From assembly GCA_000310025.1 (NCBI GenBank), contig FN648469.1, positions 127,241-191,240 of the forward strand: a stretch of 64,000 nucleotides of DNA, read 5' to 3'. Position numbers and translations under genes: made by a program. Numbering within the stretch: the first letter of the stretch is position 1; each line of letters starts with the position of its first letter. Source of the DNA: Ectocarpus siliculosus (Eukaryota > Sar > Phaeophyceae > Ectocarpales > Ectocarpaceae). Below are positions 1-10,342 of this stretch, one piece after another. Below the pieces are notes generated by a model. That model was not told the DNA's origin. It ran no database searches and worked only from the letters and a program-made list of their open reading frames with translations.

Positions 1-198
1 GTAGGCAGACCAGCCGGCTAGCCCACACCGCTCGCCCCGCCCCGCCCGCCGGCCGCCGGATACAACACCCGGTGGCCCCAGTGGGCCCACTTCTAGGGCC
101 AGGCTCACGGCGCACAACAGTACGGCGGGGGGGCGCACGAGACAGGAGCAGCGACAGGAGCGTCAGCAGGAGCGGCGGCAGGAGCACAACAGCAAGCG

Positions 199-744
199 GT
201 GATGCACGTGAGCGGCGTTTACCAAAATCCGGTGACGCACGCGAGCGGTGTTTACGAGTACCCGCCCCAACACCAGCAGCCGGAGTACCTTTCCCCCCCC
301 GTGCAACAGCATCAGTCCATCCCCAACCCGTACGCTCCTCCGACGCCTTCGACCGGAACGTCTCCATCGACTGGTGGGGATTTGCAGGTATGTGTGGTGT
401 GGGCTTTTCCAAGTGAGCCTGAGAATGGTGTGCTGGTAGAGCGTAGGGTCGAAGGTTTTGCAATGATGAACGTGATTGACGAGAGTGTAGGAGACGAAAC
501 TTGGCTTGCAGACTCTGACGCCACGAGAAGCGTTGTTGTGCCAACCCCCGTCTCTGGTTTCCCGCCCGCTGCCAGCAGCGTAGTACATTCTGGCGACCCC
601 ACCGCTCACAGGTATATTTTTCATGCCCCCGTGTCGAATTCTCCGCCCGCTGATGCCGGCGTACTACCCTCTCCCGTGTCCGGTTTCCCGCCCGCTACGA
701 GTAGCGTCGTTCCTCCGGCAAATGTATGCCCCCTCCCCCGCTGA
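199..744 (+). pseudogene. Copia gag C-terminus plus aspartic protease relic
   Basis: An open stretch of 181 codons rich in Pro, Ser and Thr. Around residues 99-106 it carries WLADSDATR, the position where copia proteases have WLxDSGATR. The catalytic Asp is present but the Gly of the DSG triad reads Asp, which should abolish protease activity. The Pro/Ser-rich SGFPPA repeats after it look like linker sequence. The frame ends at 744 before the integrase zinc finger, so this is part of a broken gag-pol. The start is arbitrary because the real start lies upstream of the window. Confidence 0.7.
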
Positions 745-1023
745 CAGGAGTTGTGGCTTCTTCTTCCGCTCCTCAAGTGCCGCATGGAATGGAGTTGGTG
801 GCTGTTCCCGGGCTGCCCTCGCCCGACGTCTCCGTTTTTCAGGAGAGTATTGACGATGATGACCGTAGGTGCATTTCGTACACAGAGCAGGGAGATTACA
901 AGTGGGCTGTGTACCTCTTGGAAACGAAGAGAAGAATCAGAAGACCCTCATGAATTTTTAGACTTGATGTTATAGTCTGGGTTTGCGAATGTCTTCGATG
1001 ATGTTCCCTTTGCCGTCCCCGTC

Positions 1024-2231
1024 ATGGCCCCGGGCAAGCGACCTTTTTCGGTGAGGAAACACACCACCATTGTTGACATCAATCTTCTCCACGTGTCGTG
1101 TTCCCATGCGGATGAGGTTTTGTTGCGTGAGCTTTCAAAGCAGCACGGCCTCCGCCTGACAGGTGTTCGGCAGCCTTGTGGTGGTTGCCTGGAGGCGAAG
1201 GGGAAGAAGGCGGGCGTGCCCCATACAATGGGCGCGCGCGGGCAGGCCGCACGATCTTTGGCACATCGATCTGTGTGGGCCCATGACGGCGTCGCTGGGG
1301 GGGTCGTTTTTCATGATCATTTTCGTGGACAGCTTCTCGCGGTGGATGAAGCTGTACGGGATGAGGCGCAAGTCGGACACCCTCGCCTTCGTCAAGAAGT
1401 TCCTCGCCGATATGAGTGGCACCGGTGTTCCTCGTTCTTTCCGGATGGACAACAGGGGGGAGTTCTTAAGCCGCGACTTCATCGCCTTCTGACTACAACC
1501 GCGGCATCCGCCGTACGTACACGGCGCTGGACACCCCGCAACAGAATAGTCCAGCGGAGAGCGCGATCTGGCGCGTGAACAAGGCCGGCCACGCCGCTCG
1601 TCTGGAGGCATGCCGCCTGTTCCCCAAGTTCGACTTTACCCGCATCCCCGGTTACGGGCGCGATGGCGAGCGCCTTTGGCTAGAGTCCTGTCACTGGGCA
1701 GCCGGCGGCTTCAACCGTTCCCCGACCAAGGCAAACGTCGGGTACAAGTCGCCGCACGAGCTTTTCATCGGTCGCCCGCCCCCGCTCCAAATCGTCCCGT
1801 TCTTGCAGCCGGGGTACATGCTTGTGACGCGTGCGCGGAAGATGGATCCCCAGGCAGTGCTGTGCTGCTACCTCAACAACGGCGACAACCACCACGACTC
1901 GGCGTTCAAGGTCCTGGAGTTTGCGACGGGGCGCGTATGCATGACGAACAACGTTGTGTGGGTCTCCAACCGCGCGCCATTGCTGACCCCGCCGCTGGAG
2001 CTGCCGGCGCCGGCGGGCGAGGGGAGGAATTCAGATGTCGCCGCCGCACCGACGTTTCTAGTTGAGTACATTGCGCCGCCTCTCTTACCCCATAACTGTT
2101 CGCCCGAACTCCCACTTCACCCGCTGCCATACCCTTACAGGCGCCGCCGGCAACTTCCACACCACCATCGCCGGCGCCGCCGTCTACCGCAGCCACGCCA
2201 CCGTTCACCACCGCCGCTGCACCGTCAGTAA
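1024..2231 (+). pseudogene. Copia integrase relic (zinc finger and DDE core, frameshifted)
   Basis: The pre-integrase zinc finger is recognisable in the frame starting at 1024: H-x4-H (HVSCSH) then CGGC. The core continues in another frame at 1163-1492 with HIDLCGP (first Asp) and MDNRGEF (second Asp; the family has DNGGEF, so one Gly is Arg). That frame stops at 1490, and a third frame carries TPQQNSPAES with the catalytic Glu, followed by the typical KSPHELFIGRPP region near 1750. At least two frameshifts separate the pieces, so no functional integrase can be made from this copy. Confidence 0.8.
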
Positions 2232-2248
2232 CACCGTCTCCCGCCGCC

Positions 2249-4298
2249 GTGCCGCCCGGTGCCGCGCCATCGACCAACATGCCGCCGCTCACTACGAGGC
2301 CCATCCGTGAGCTGGACGTGGGGCGCGGGGACATGAGGGTTTCTGGGCGCACGAGGGCAGCCGCTAAGGATCAGGGGGGGGGGGCGGGCGTCATCAATTC
2401 CGGCCCTCTCTGCCAGGGCCAATCGAGAGCTGGACTTGGGACGAGAGACGCGGGTGCCAGGGACGTTGAGCGGTCGGGGAGGCGCGTTTCCGGGATGGAG
2501 GGGCCGAGCAGTCGACGTCACCTGGGGGGAACGGCGACGCTCCCGCCCACCGCTTCGGGCTTGTATCCCTGCAGGACGAGGCAACGCTCCTGTCGACTCT
2601 CATCACTCGTAGCGTCGTCGATGGGGGGAGAAAGGACATCCCGATTTCGGCCGGAGGACGCGATGGAGCGGAGCTGGGGGGGCGAGAGCCGGGGGGGCAA
2701 GAAAACAGAAGGACTGCGTGAAGAAGTCCCATTTGCGTGCGCCACCGTACCTGCCTCCCGCAAGGACATTGATCGCGCGATGAGGCACTTCGATCCCCCG
2801 GAAGTGGCACCGGACTTGCCACGGTACTATGCTAGCGACTTGCGCGTGCCCAATACGTATAGGGAGGCTGTGTCCTCTGAGCATGCTGACTTGTGGATAG
2901 AATCTGTAGAGACGGAGTTCTGAGCTCTAATGCAAGCTGGTACCTTTGAGGATGTACTGTAGCAACCAGAGAGTGTTATCGAGGCCAAGTGGGTGTTTGA
3001 TTGGAAGTCTGATGAGTATGGATGGCCAACTAGGGCTAGTAGCGAGAGAAGATATGCAGCGTGTACATGTAGATTGTGGAGAGACGTATGCACCGGCTGT
3101 AACGGTTTCTAGCATTCGCTTTCTGGCAGCGATGGCGTGTAGGTAAAATGTTTCTCTCCGTCATCTTGACATCAAGCAAGCATTTGTCCAGTCGGATTTG
3201 GATGAGGATGTTTTCATGCGTCTGCCAGAGGGGTGTGGTAGATTGTCAGGTATGATAGTGAAGTTCAACAAGAGTTTGCAGGCATCAAGGCAATGGCATT
3301 CACACTTCGCGAGGTGTTTGATTTGTTTTGGATGTATTGAAGAGCGGTAGTGACTCTGGTCGTACATGTAGATGATATATTTTCGATAGGAGAGGAGGAG
3401 AGGTGTGACCAGTTTGGCAGAGATCTCAACACCATGGTACCGGTGAAGAATATTGGGGATTTGTTTTTGGTATTCAGGGTGCTTTTATGAGAGAGATTGG
3501 GATGCAGGGACTTAAGATCTTGCAGCAGACGTACGCTGAAGAGTTGGGGATGGAGTTTGGGGTAGAGTACGGGAAGGAAATTCCTCTTCCTGTAGGGTTG
3601 AAGCTTTCAGAGTTTGACCAGGATGAAGTAGTGGTATCATGGCCTTTTCGTGAGCTGAGAGGATCATTGATATAGCTGGCAACGCAAACGAGGCTAGATA
3701 TCGCGAACGCAGTAAGAGCGGTAGCACGGTACTGTGCTTTTCCCAAAGAAAGTTGTTGGAGAGCAGGTCTTGGTATTTTGGGGTATGTGGTAAGGACTAG
3801 TGACTTGTGTACTGCATTCAGAAGGGGAGTGTAGCAGGGTTGACCGTGGAGGTGTTCGCTGACGCAGACTATGCAAGTAAGGCTGCCGATAGGAGGTCTG
3901 TGTCAGGAGGATTGGTGATGTGTGGGGGAGGATGCATTTCTTGGTTTTCAAGGACGCAGAAATGCGTTACGTTGAGCATGACAGAGGCGGAGTATGTCTC
4001 CCTTGCGGATGTGATGAAGGAAGTGTTGTTTCTGAGGCAAGTATGGCGTTTCATGTTGCCAGAAACCGGTATGCCGTGTATTCCGGTGTTCGAGGAAAAC
4101 CAGGGGGCTATTCAGTTGGCGCAGAACCCGATTAGCAACAGTAACTCGAAGCACATCGACGTAAGGCACCACTTTATCAGGGATTTGGTACGCAGGAAGG
4201 AGATTTCGATTTTTCACGTGGAATCGGCGTATCAACATGCTGACTTCCTCACGAAGGCACTCAACGTGGGAAATTTCGAGTTTCATCGTACTTCGTAA
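2249..4298 (+). pseudogene. Copia reverse transcriptase / RNase H relic
   Basis: The RT N-terminus (YREAVSSEHADLWIESVETEF-like) starts near 2780, but the RT body is crossed by many stops. VVHVDDIFSIGE at about 3360 is the degenerate YVDD active-site region. From 3807 to 4298 the RNase H domain is open and well preserved: FADADYAS, SVSGGLVMCGGGCISW, MTEAEYVSLA, the NQGAIQLAQNP region and KHIDVRHHFIRDLV. It ends about 300 bp before the 3' LTR. The same domain in the element at 56409-60234 is about 95% similar by eye. Confidence 0.85.
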
Positions 4299-4594
4299 TG
4301 AGTATGGGTTAATATTTTGATGTTTGGGTTTATTTTGTGTGTGATTAAACAACTAGGGTGGCAACATTTTGCATTTTTGCCTATGGTTTTTCTCAATGGA
4401 TGGTGTTCTAGGCTGGGGGGCAAGTAGTTCGCTGAAGTTAGAAGAAGTATAACTGGTATGATTGGGGATGGGTATTGATGTCTAGCCAAGAAGGATATTG
4501 TTCTGGAGTTGAGTTGGGTTTCTGAATTTATTTTCTTGTGTTTTGGAGTTCTTGAGGATCGAAAAAGACATGGCATGGTCACAAGCAGGGGGGC

Positions 4595-4905
4595 TGATAG
4601 ATATACTTGTAGCAATGCCAAGTGGTTGTAGGATTATGTGGTACGTGGAATGTATTTCCAGGGTGTGCAAGGTACCCCTGTTGTATACTGCGTCGCCCCC
4701 TCATGGTGGTGCGTGCACGCGTGCGTGCAGTTCATGTGTTCATGTGTTCATGTGTTCATGTGAGTCCCTGTTTTTCATGTGAAGAAGAAGTCTATACAAC
4801 AAACCCAGCGCATCTTTCCTCCTTGGCGCGAGTTCGCCGAGTTGCCGACACCCTATTCAACACACGTCTTGCGACAAGCTACCCCCAGTTCGGATCATCC
4901 TAACA
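4595..4905 (+). repeat. 3' LTR of family A copy 1 (311 bp)
   Basis: Begins TGATAGATATAC right after a polypurine tract (AGCAGGGGGGC) and ends in ATCCTAACA, so it has TG...CA borders. It matches the two LTRs at 56414-56746 and 59897-60229. The 22-bp length difference lies in a TTCATGTG-type microsatellite inside the LTR (about 4735-4765), where this copy has fewer units. Confidence 0.9.
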
Positions 4906-6295
4906 TCTCTCTCCGACCCTTCTTTTCGTGCTTCGCGCGAAATAGTATAATTTTTTCTGTTGGACCCCTATGTATGGGAGGGGAGCCGAAAAATTACAAT
5001 CGGGGCCAAACGTGCGGGAATGGAAGATCCACTGGTGCTTATGCGAATCACGAACGATTATCAAAGGCAGATCTGCGCCACCGCGAACAACCCAAAACGT
5101 GCGCCGTTTGCCAGTTGTAAGAGGTTGCTGTTATGACGTGGGCCATGCCACATGGAACAAGGAAATGTTACACTTCGGTTTGATTTTTTGACCTCGGTCT
5201 GGCAAAAGTTCCGAAGGCTGAATATTCTATTCGGGGATCGGCAAGTAGGGTGTTTGCGAAATGGTCTCCCATTTCAGTCTTGGAAGTTTGAAGGAATTCC
5301 GGCCCAAGATTGAATGTTGGTTTCAAAAATAGCTTGCGAAGACCGGAGCGCAATATTTCAGTCTTGAACATGCGGAAATTTCCTAGAACGTTGCGTTCAA
5401 TACGACGGAGCCCCTTTGCCGGCGGCGGCAGACAGATGGTTGAGCCGACTCGGAACACCAAACATATTTATTTCCGAGCTTCCGCTTTCACCCCAACAAG
5501 GCTACTACTCCACTATCACTGCACCCTCACCCACCCCCAGTCATGGAGAATACTGATGGAGGAGCAACGTACTATTCATGAACAGGCGGTTGACCCAGTT
5601 CAGTTACCGGGAGTGCATGGGAAGCGTAGCGCCGCAAAAAGCGGAGGCATGCATGTGTGTACGTACCCCTTCAGCACGCGAACAAGTTGTGATACATATC
5701 GCAGTCAGTCAGTCGTCGACGGAGTCGATCGTTTCCTGTCAAACAAATCACCACAGCACGGTCCACAGGACGCACGCGCTGCAGCTCCTCACGCCCCCAC
5801 GCCGCTTGAAGCATCCCCATCTCCATCACCTCCGCCGCCTCCACCACCTGTGCCGCACTCCTGAGATCTATGCCGCCCGCCTCACCGCCTCACCCTCCTC
5901 ACGCCGCGGCTTGATGTGTCACTTATTATGAGCATATGCATGTAGAGCGGCATGCTTCTGTCCACGCATAAACATTTAAGATGAAGCAAAAGTTGCACCA
6001 TGTCGGCAGCATGCAATGCGCACCGGGTGTGTGTGCGGTGCAGCGACGTTTGTCTGACCGTCTGTGGTCTGGCGGCACTGCTGCTGTTTGTAGTTGGTTC
6101 GCCATGCATGGTGTCGTCTACGGCGGCCAAGGTGTGTGTGTTTGGGCAGCTCCACGGGATGGTGAGGCGGTGTCGGGAGGACGTCGGGAGTATCTCGGGG
6201 TGTGTAGGCCAATCAAAACTTGTTCCTTCAAAGACCAAAATGAGCAAGACTGAATTCAAGCTTTCCTGCGGTCTTTGGGGGCAATTCCATAAAGC
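4906..6295. other. Non-coding stretch, nothing recognised
   Basis: Downstream flank of the family A copy. Several short open frames exist on both strands (the longest about 184 codons at 5310-5864), but none shows a known domain, a convincing splice pattern or biased composition. No tRNA, rRNA or clear repeat was seen. Confidence 0.5.
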
Positions 6296-6811
6296 AAAAG
6301 ATTGAATTCCTAAAGATCCATTGGTCTTCGGCGCTCGGGGGGATCAAAAAGACCAAGATGAAACTGAAATTTCAACTTCGCAAACACCGTATTTATGTCA
6401 TTCTTGTATCTTTCAATCCGAATTCAGGCCCCGTGATTGAAGATAGGGGGGTGCTGTGAATGCCACCTCAGACTGCTGTAGTAGATTGTGACGTCAGATG
6501 ACCTGTCGGAGATCTACCTTCGGGGTGTTGCCACAGATAGAGTCAGTGTCGGATGGATGCTGAACCTTGCTTCAACACAAGGTTGCTCCCCCCCTTGACT
6601 CACAGCACAACTATCCGTACTCGTCAGCCTCTTCACCAGAGGTTGAACCGGTGTGTATCCACACCACACATCCCAACGGGAACTTGCTCACACGCGAACC
6701 TGGAGACAACAGTCTCATAAAAGATTGAATTCCTAAAGATCCACCGGTCTTCGGCGCTCGGGGGGATCAAAAAGACCAAGATGAAACTGAAATTTCAACT
6801 TCGCAAACACC
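6296..6811. repeat. 93-bp direct repeat pair flanking a 330-bp core
   Basis: The 93-bp sequence at 6296-6388 recurs at 6719-6811 with only two obvious changes (ATTGG versus ACCGG). The 330 bp between has no ORF; it contains a TGACGTCA palindrome at 6489-6496. A short terminal-repeat retro-element (TRIM type) or a simple duplication with an insertion would both give this layout. No primer-binding site or flanking target duplication was identified, so the nature stays open. Confidence 0.6.
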
Positions 6812-6813
6812 CA

Positions 6814-6884
6814 TATTTCAAACTCGAGATTCCTGGATTATTTGACTGGATTGTCGGGATTCCCGGGAATTTGAGTTTGAAATA
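6814..6884. repeat. 71-bp hairpin with TATTTCAAACTC ends
   Basis: TATTTCAAACTC at 6814-6825 is the reverse complement of GAGTTTGAAATA at 6873-6884, with inner palindromic GATTCC/GGGAATTT pieces. The sequence after it (GAGATTCCTGAACCATGG) and the GAGTTTGAAATA motif recur at about 15795-15905, so this is a dispersed repeat family, possibly MITE debris. Confidence 0.55.
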
Positions 6885-8037
6885 CCGCGCGGAGATTCCT
6901 GAACCATGGATCGGGAATTTCTGGCTGGATCTTTGTTCCCGAATAAATATTCAGAGGGGTGTTTTGGCCCGATTACAAATTTATTCAGGAAGGATCTTTA
7001 GCTTTTTGTACCTCCGCCCGTGACAGAAGGGAGGGACAGCTCGCACGACGGTATCAACCGCACGGACACCGCTACCACTCGAACAGCTACCACCGTGCAA
7101 GCTTGCTAGCCAGCGCGGCTTCTACCTCGGAGGCTGCCCCACCCCTCCGTCCTCCTGCTTGAGATATATCACAGATGGTGCATCACTCCTCGTCTATGCA
7201 TTCAACACCCTCTTCTACTACAGCACATCAGCACAGCAAAAAACACCGCAACTCGTCTTGAAAAACCCAACGGCTCCGCCCATCAGCCGCTCCCTCCAGG
7301 TGTTCGCAGCTGGCAATCTCGCTCAGACGCAAATAACGGCAGAGGACGGACACAAAACCTAGACCCGCACCCCCAGAGCTTTGACACCGCGCACACGCAA
7401 GTATTCATATGTAGGTATGCATGGCTTCATGAATCTCTCATCCGGTTATGCATCGATCTTCTGCTGTTGTCGCTCAAGAATCGGTTGTGGTGTGTTTTTT
7501 CTTTCCAAAGGCTCTTCTCCGCTTGGTGACTTCTCCGCTTGCTGACATAAGTATGCATACATCATAACCATCGACCGTGAGAGTGCCCTCCTGAAAGGTG
7601 CATGGTTAAACTGGGGCATGAGTGGCTAGGGTGTACGTGTCTGGTGTGTGTGCTTTGTGTTGGCAGCGAGCCGGGGCTGCCTGTTGATGTGTTCATCATC
7701 CTGTTCATCATGCATGCATGCGATATTTCAGCCAGCTGCCCAGCTGGAGAGAGAGGGAAAATAGCATCTCGCTGCGTGGTGTCGCTCTGCCTCTCTCTTG
7801 AAACACATCCCAACCACATACGAAGTCTCAACACAGGCGTGCGTATTCTTTCAACATAGTTTGCTGACAGCAGCGTAGCAGTTATGAAAGTCTCCCGTCT
7901 CTCCAAGTTGGCCTCTCTCTCCAACGTACTGTGCTGTATACTGCTGCAGCGCAGTACTTATGTGTGGCAGCAAGGTGTGCGCACGGAGTTTCGGATTACA
8001 CGTCATGTATTGGAATATTAACCTCGGAACGGCCATA
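6885..8037. other. Non-coding stretch, nothing recognised
   Basis: Left flank of the Tigger-like element. Short open frames occur on both strands, but none has a recognisable domain. Around 7860-7960 there is GC-poor sequence without clear features. Confidence 0.45.
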
Positions 8038-8099
8038 TACCGTATATGACACAAGATACCACACCCCGGTGATAACATTTTAGAGTTCAGAATTATTAT

Positions 8100-8460
8100 C
8101 ACCGGGTGTGGTATCCTGTGGGGGGTGTGGTATCTTGGGTACCCCCGGTGATAAAGTGCAGCTCGCAGGGGCTCCTATGGGGGTGTGATAAACCAGGGGG
8201 TGTGATAGCGCGTCCGAACACCCGCAGGGTCTGTTTGGGGGTGTGATAAATGAGGGGGTGTGATAACAGGGGGTGTGATAGCGCGTCCGGACACCCGCAG
8301 GGTCTCTTTGGGGGTGTGATAAATGAGGGGGGGTGATAAAAGGGGGTGTGATAGCACGTCAGAACAGCCACAGCGTGTGCTTTGGGGTGTGATAAATGAG
8401 GGTGTGATACACTGCTGCCACACAAGTGAGGGGTGTAGTATTACGGGGGAGTGATAGCAA
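8100..8460. repeat. Subterminal GGGGTGTGATA array of the Tigger-like element
   Basis: About ten copies of G(3-5)TGTGATA occur in 360 bp, organised in roughly 72-bp higher-order units (GTGTGATAGCGCGTC, then ACCCGCAGGGTCT, then GTGTGATAAATGAGG). The unit core is a variant of the inner TIR sequence GTGTGGTATC. Repeated subterminal copies of a TIR motif are typical transposase-binding arrays; that role is inferred. Confidence 0.7.
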
Positions 8461-8650
8461 CGCCAGCCCAAACACATGCAGCTACCCCGCACTGCTGTAA
8501 GGACCTACCTCAAGTGCTGCGGGGCGTGGAAAAATAAATGCGCCGAGGTGAAGAAACTCCTGAGCACACGACCTCGGCGATACCCCAACCCCCTCAACGC
8601 CAAAGAACACCATAAAGCAAAATACTGGCTTGAATGTAGCATTAAAAAAA

Positions 8651-9977
8651 GGGAAATAGACACAAGTGGGTATACTCACCCCTTTCTCGGACAAAAGTGG
8701 GTACTCGAAAATCCAGCGCGCGCGCACTCCATAGGCGACCCCCAAACGACTCAAAACCCCATTCTGACACCTGGTCGACACAGCCAGGGACCATACACAG
8801 CACGGGCATTGATTTTTTCCCACTTTTAGGCACACCTTTGGCCCTAATACCGCCGATGCGCGCAAGGCCTCACCAGAGTGCCCACTTATGTCCGACATCG
8901 CGGTGGGTATACCCACCGGCGTCAACAAATTTTTCATGTACCCACTTGTGTCTGTATTTTGACCCACTTTTGTCCAAATTGTACCCACTTTTGTCCACTT
9001 ACGAACGGCGAAAATCGAGCGGAAATCGACCTCCACGTCACCGCACGGCAGAACATCGAGTAGACTCGGAACGTCTCAGAACCTCCCAAAACCGTATCCA
9101 TGGCATATTTCCTATCCATGGCTGCCGACTGCGGACCGACCACGGAGGAACATGTCAGAAACATGCCAGACCCCTTCGGTACCGGCACGGGAAGATACCA
9201 GGCACGGGAAGATACCCGCGGCAAGCCCGGCAAGCAGCGCACTAACCGCACGCCACAAATAAATGCGTGACACACAACGGACAACACAACCAACGGGTCG
9301 TGCATACAGAACAAAAAGACGCGCAAACAGCAACAACACACGCGCACAAATACACCAACCACCACGACGAGTTCACACCGACTCGTCACGGCAGCAGTCG
9401 GCTTGCCGCGGGTATCTTCCCGTGCCTGGTATCTTCCCGTGCCGGTACCGAAGGGGTCTGGCATGTTTCTGACATGTTCCTCCGTGGTCGGTCCGCAGTC
9501 GGCAGCCATGGATAGGAAATATGCCATGGATACGGTTTTGGGAGGTTCTGAGACGTTCCGAGTCTACTCGATGTTCTGCCGTGCGGTGACGTGGAGGTCG
9601 ATTTCCGCTCGATTTTCGCCGTCCGTAAGTGGACAAAAGTGGGTACAATTTGGACAAAAGTGGGTCAAAATACAGACACAAGTGGGTACATGAAAAAATT
9701 TGTTGACGCCGGTGGGTATACCCACCGCGATGTCGGACATAAGTGGGCACTCTGGTGAGGCCTTGCGCGCGTCGGCGGTATTAGGGCCAAAGGTGTGCCT
9801 AAAAGTGGGAAAAAATCAATGCCCGTGCTGTGTATGGTCCCTGGCTGTGTCGACCAGGTGTCAGAATGGGGTTTTGAGTCGTTTGGGGGTCGCCTATGGA
9901 GTGCGCGCGCGCTGGATTTTCGAGTACCCACTTTTGTCCGAGAAAGGGGTGGGTATACCCACTTGTGTCTATTTCCC
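8651..9977. mobile_element. Foldback (MULE-like) non-autonomous element, copy 1
   Basis: A giant inverted repeat: arm 8651-9226 (576 bp) is the reverse complement of 9401-9977 (577 bp) with about 174 bp between. It begins GGGAAATAGACACA and ends with the complement. A 9-bp direct repeat TTAAAAAAA (8642-8650 and 9978-9986) flanks it. Long TIRs, a GGG start and 9-bp target duplications fit Mutator-like (MULE) non-autonomous elements; family membership is inference because no transposase is encoded. Each arm repeats CCCACTTTTGTCC / CCCACTTGTGTC motifs about five times. Open frames in the arms occur mirror-wise on both strands and are not genes. A second copy lies at 27011-28339. Confidence 0.88.
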
Positions 9978-10342
9978 TTAAAAAAAACTACAGATCGAAG
10001 GAACCTCGCCCGATACAATCATTGACGATGGCCACATAGTGCGCCATCCGTCCTGCCCCCGTCACAAAAAAGTTGGCTGCTACATGCCTTGATTTGAGTA
10101 CGACCAAGGAGAGTTCCACAAAGACACCACCCCCAAAAGTCGAAGACACACAAACCCACAAATCTACACTACGAAACGCAACCACGTTGCACTCCACGCG
10201 GCGAAGAACACAGCCGACAGTTTCTCCACACCCGTACGAAGACGCCCAAGGAAGAGAAACGCACGCCAGGAAATGTATGTGAGGAAAAACATAAGAAGGA
10301 CGGAACAAGTCATTTATCAAAACCGGCATCGCTGCCGATGCC

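Larger units (their letters stand above)
1..4905 (+). mobile_element. Degenerate Ty1/copia retrotransposon (family A, copy 1), 5' end outside window
   Basis: Domains follow copia order on the plus strand: gag tail with protease relic (199-744), integrase zinc-finger and core (about 1080-2000), reverse transcriptase relic (about 2780-3480), RNase H (about 3830-4298) and a 3' LTR (4595-4905). Integrase before RT is diagnostic for Ty1/copia. Reading frames are broken many times by stops and frameshifts, so the copy is dead. No 5' LTR is visible, so the element starts upstream of base 1. Its RNase H and LTR closely match the element at 56409-60234, which fixes the LTR borders. Confidence 0.9.

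Noticed and set aside
5310-5864. 184-codon ORF
   Set aside because: Pro/His-rich tail, no domain, no splice context; coding not supported.
8934-9750. Overlapping ORFs of 75-197 codons on both strands
   Set aside because: They lie in the foldback arms; each plus frame is mirrored by an identical minus frame in the other arm and recurs at 27344-28300. Not genes.
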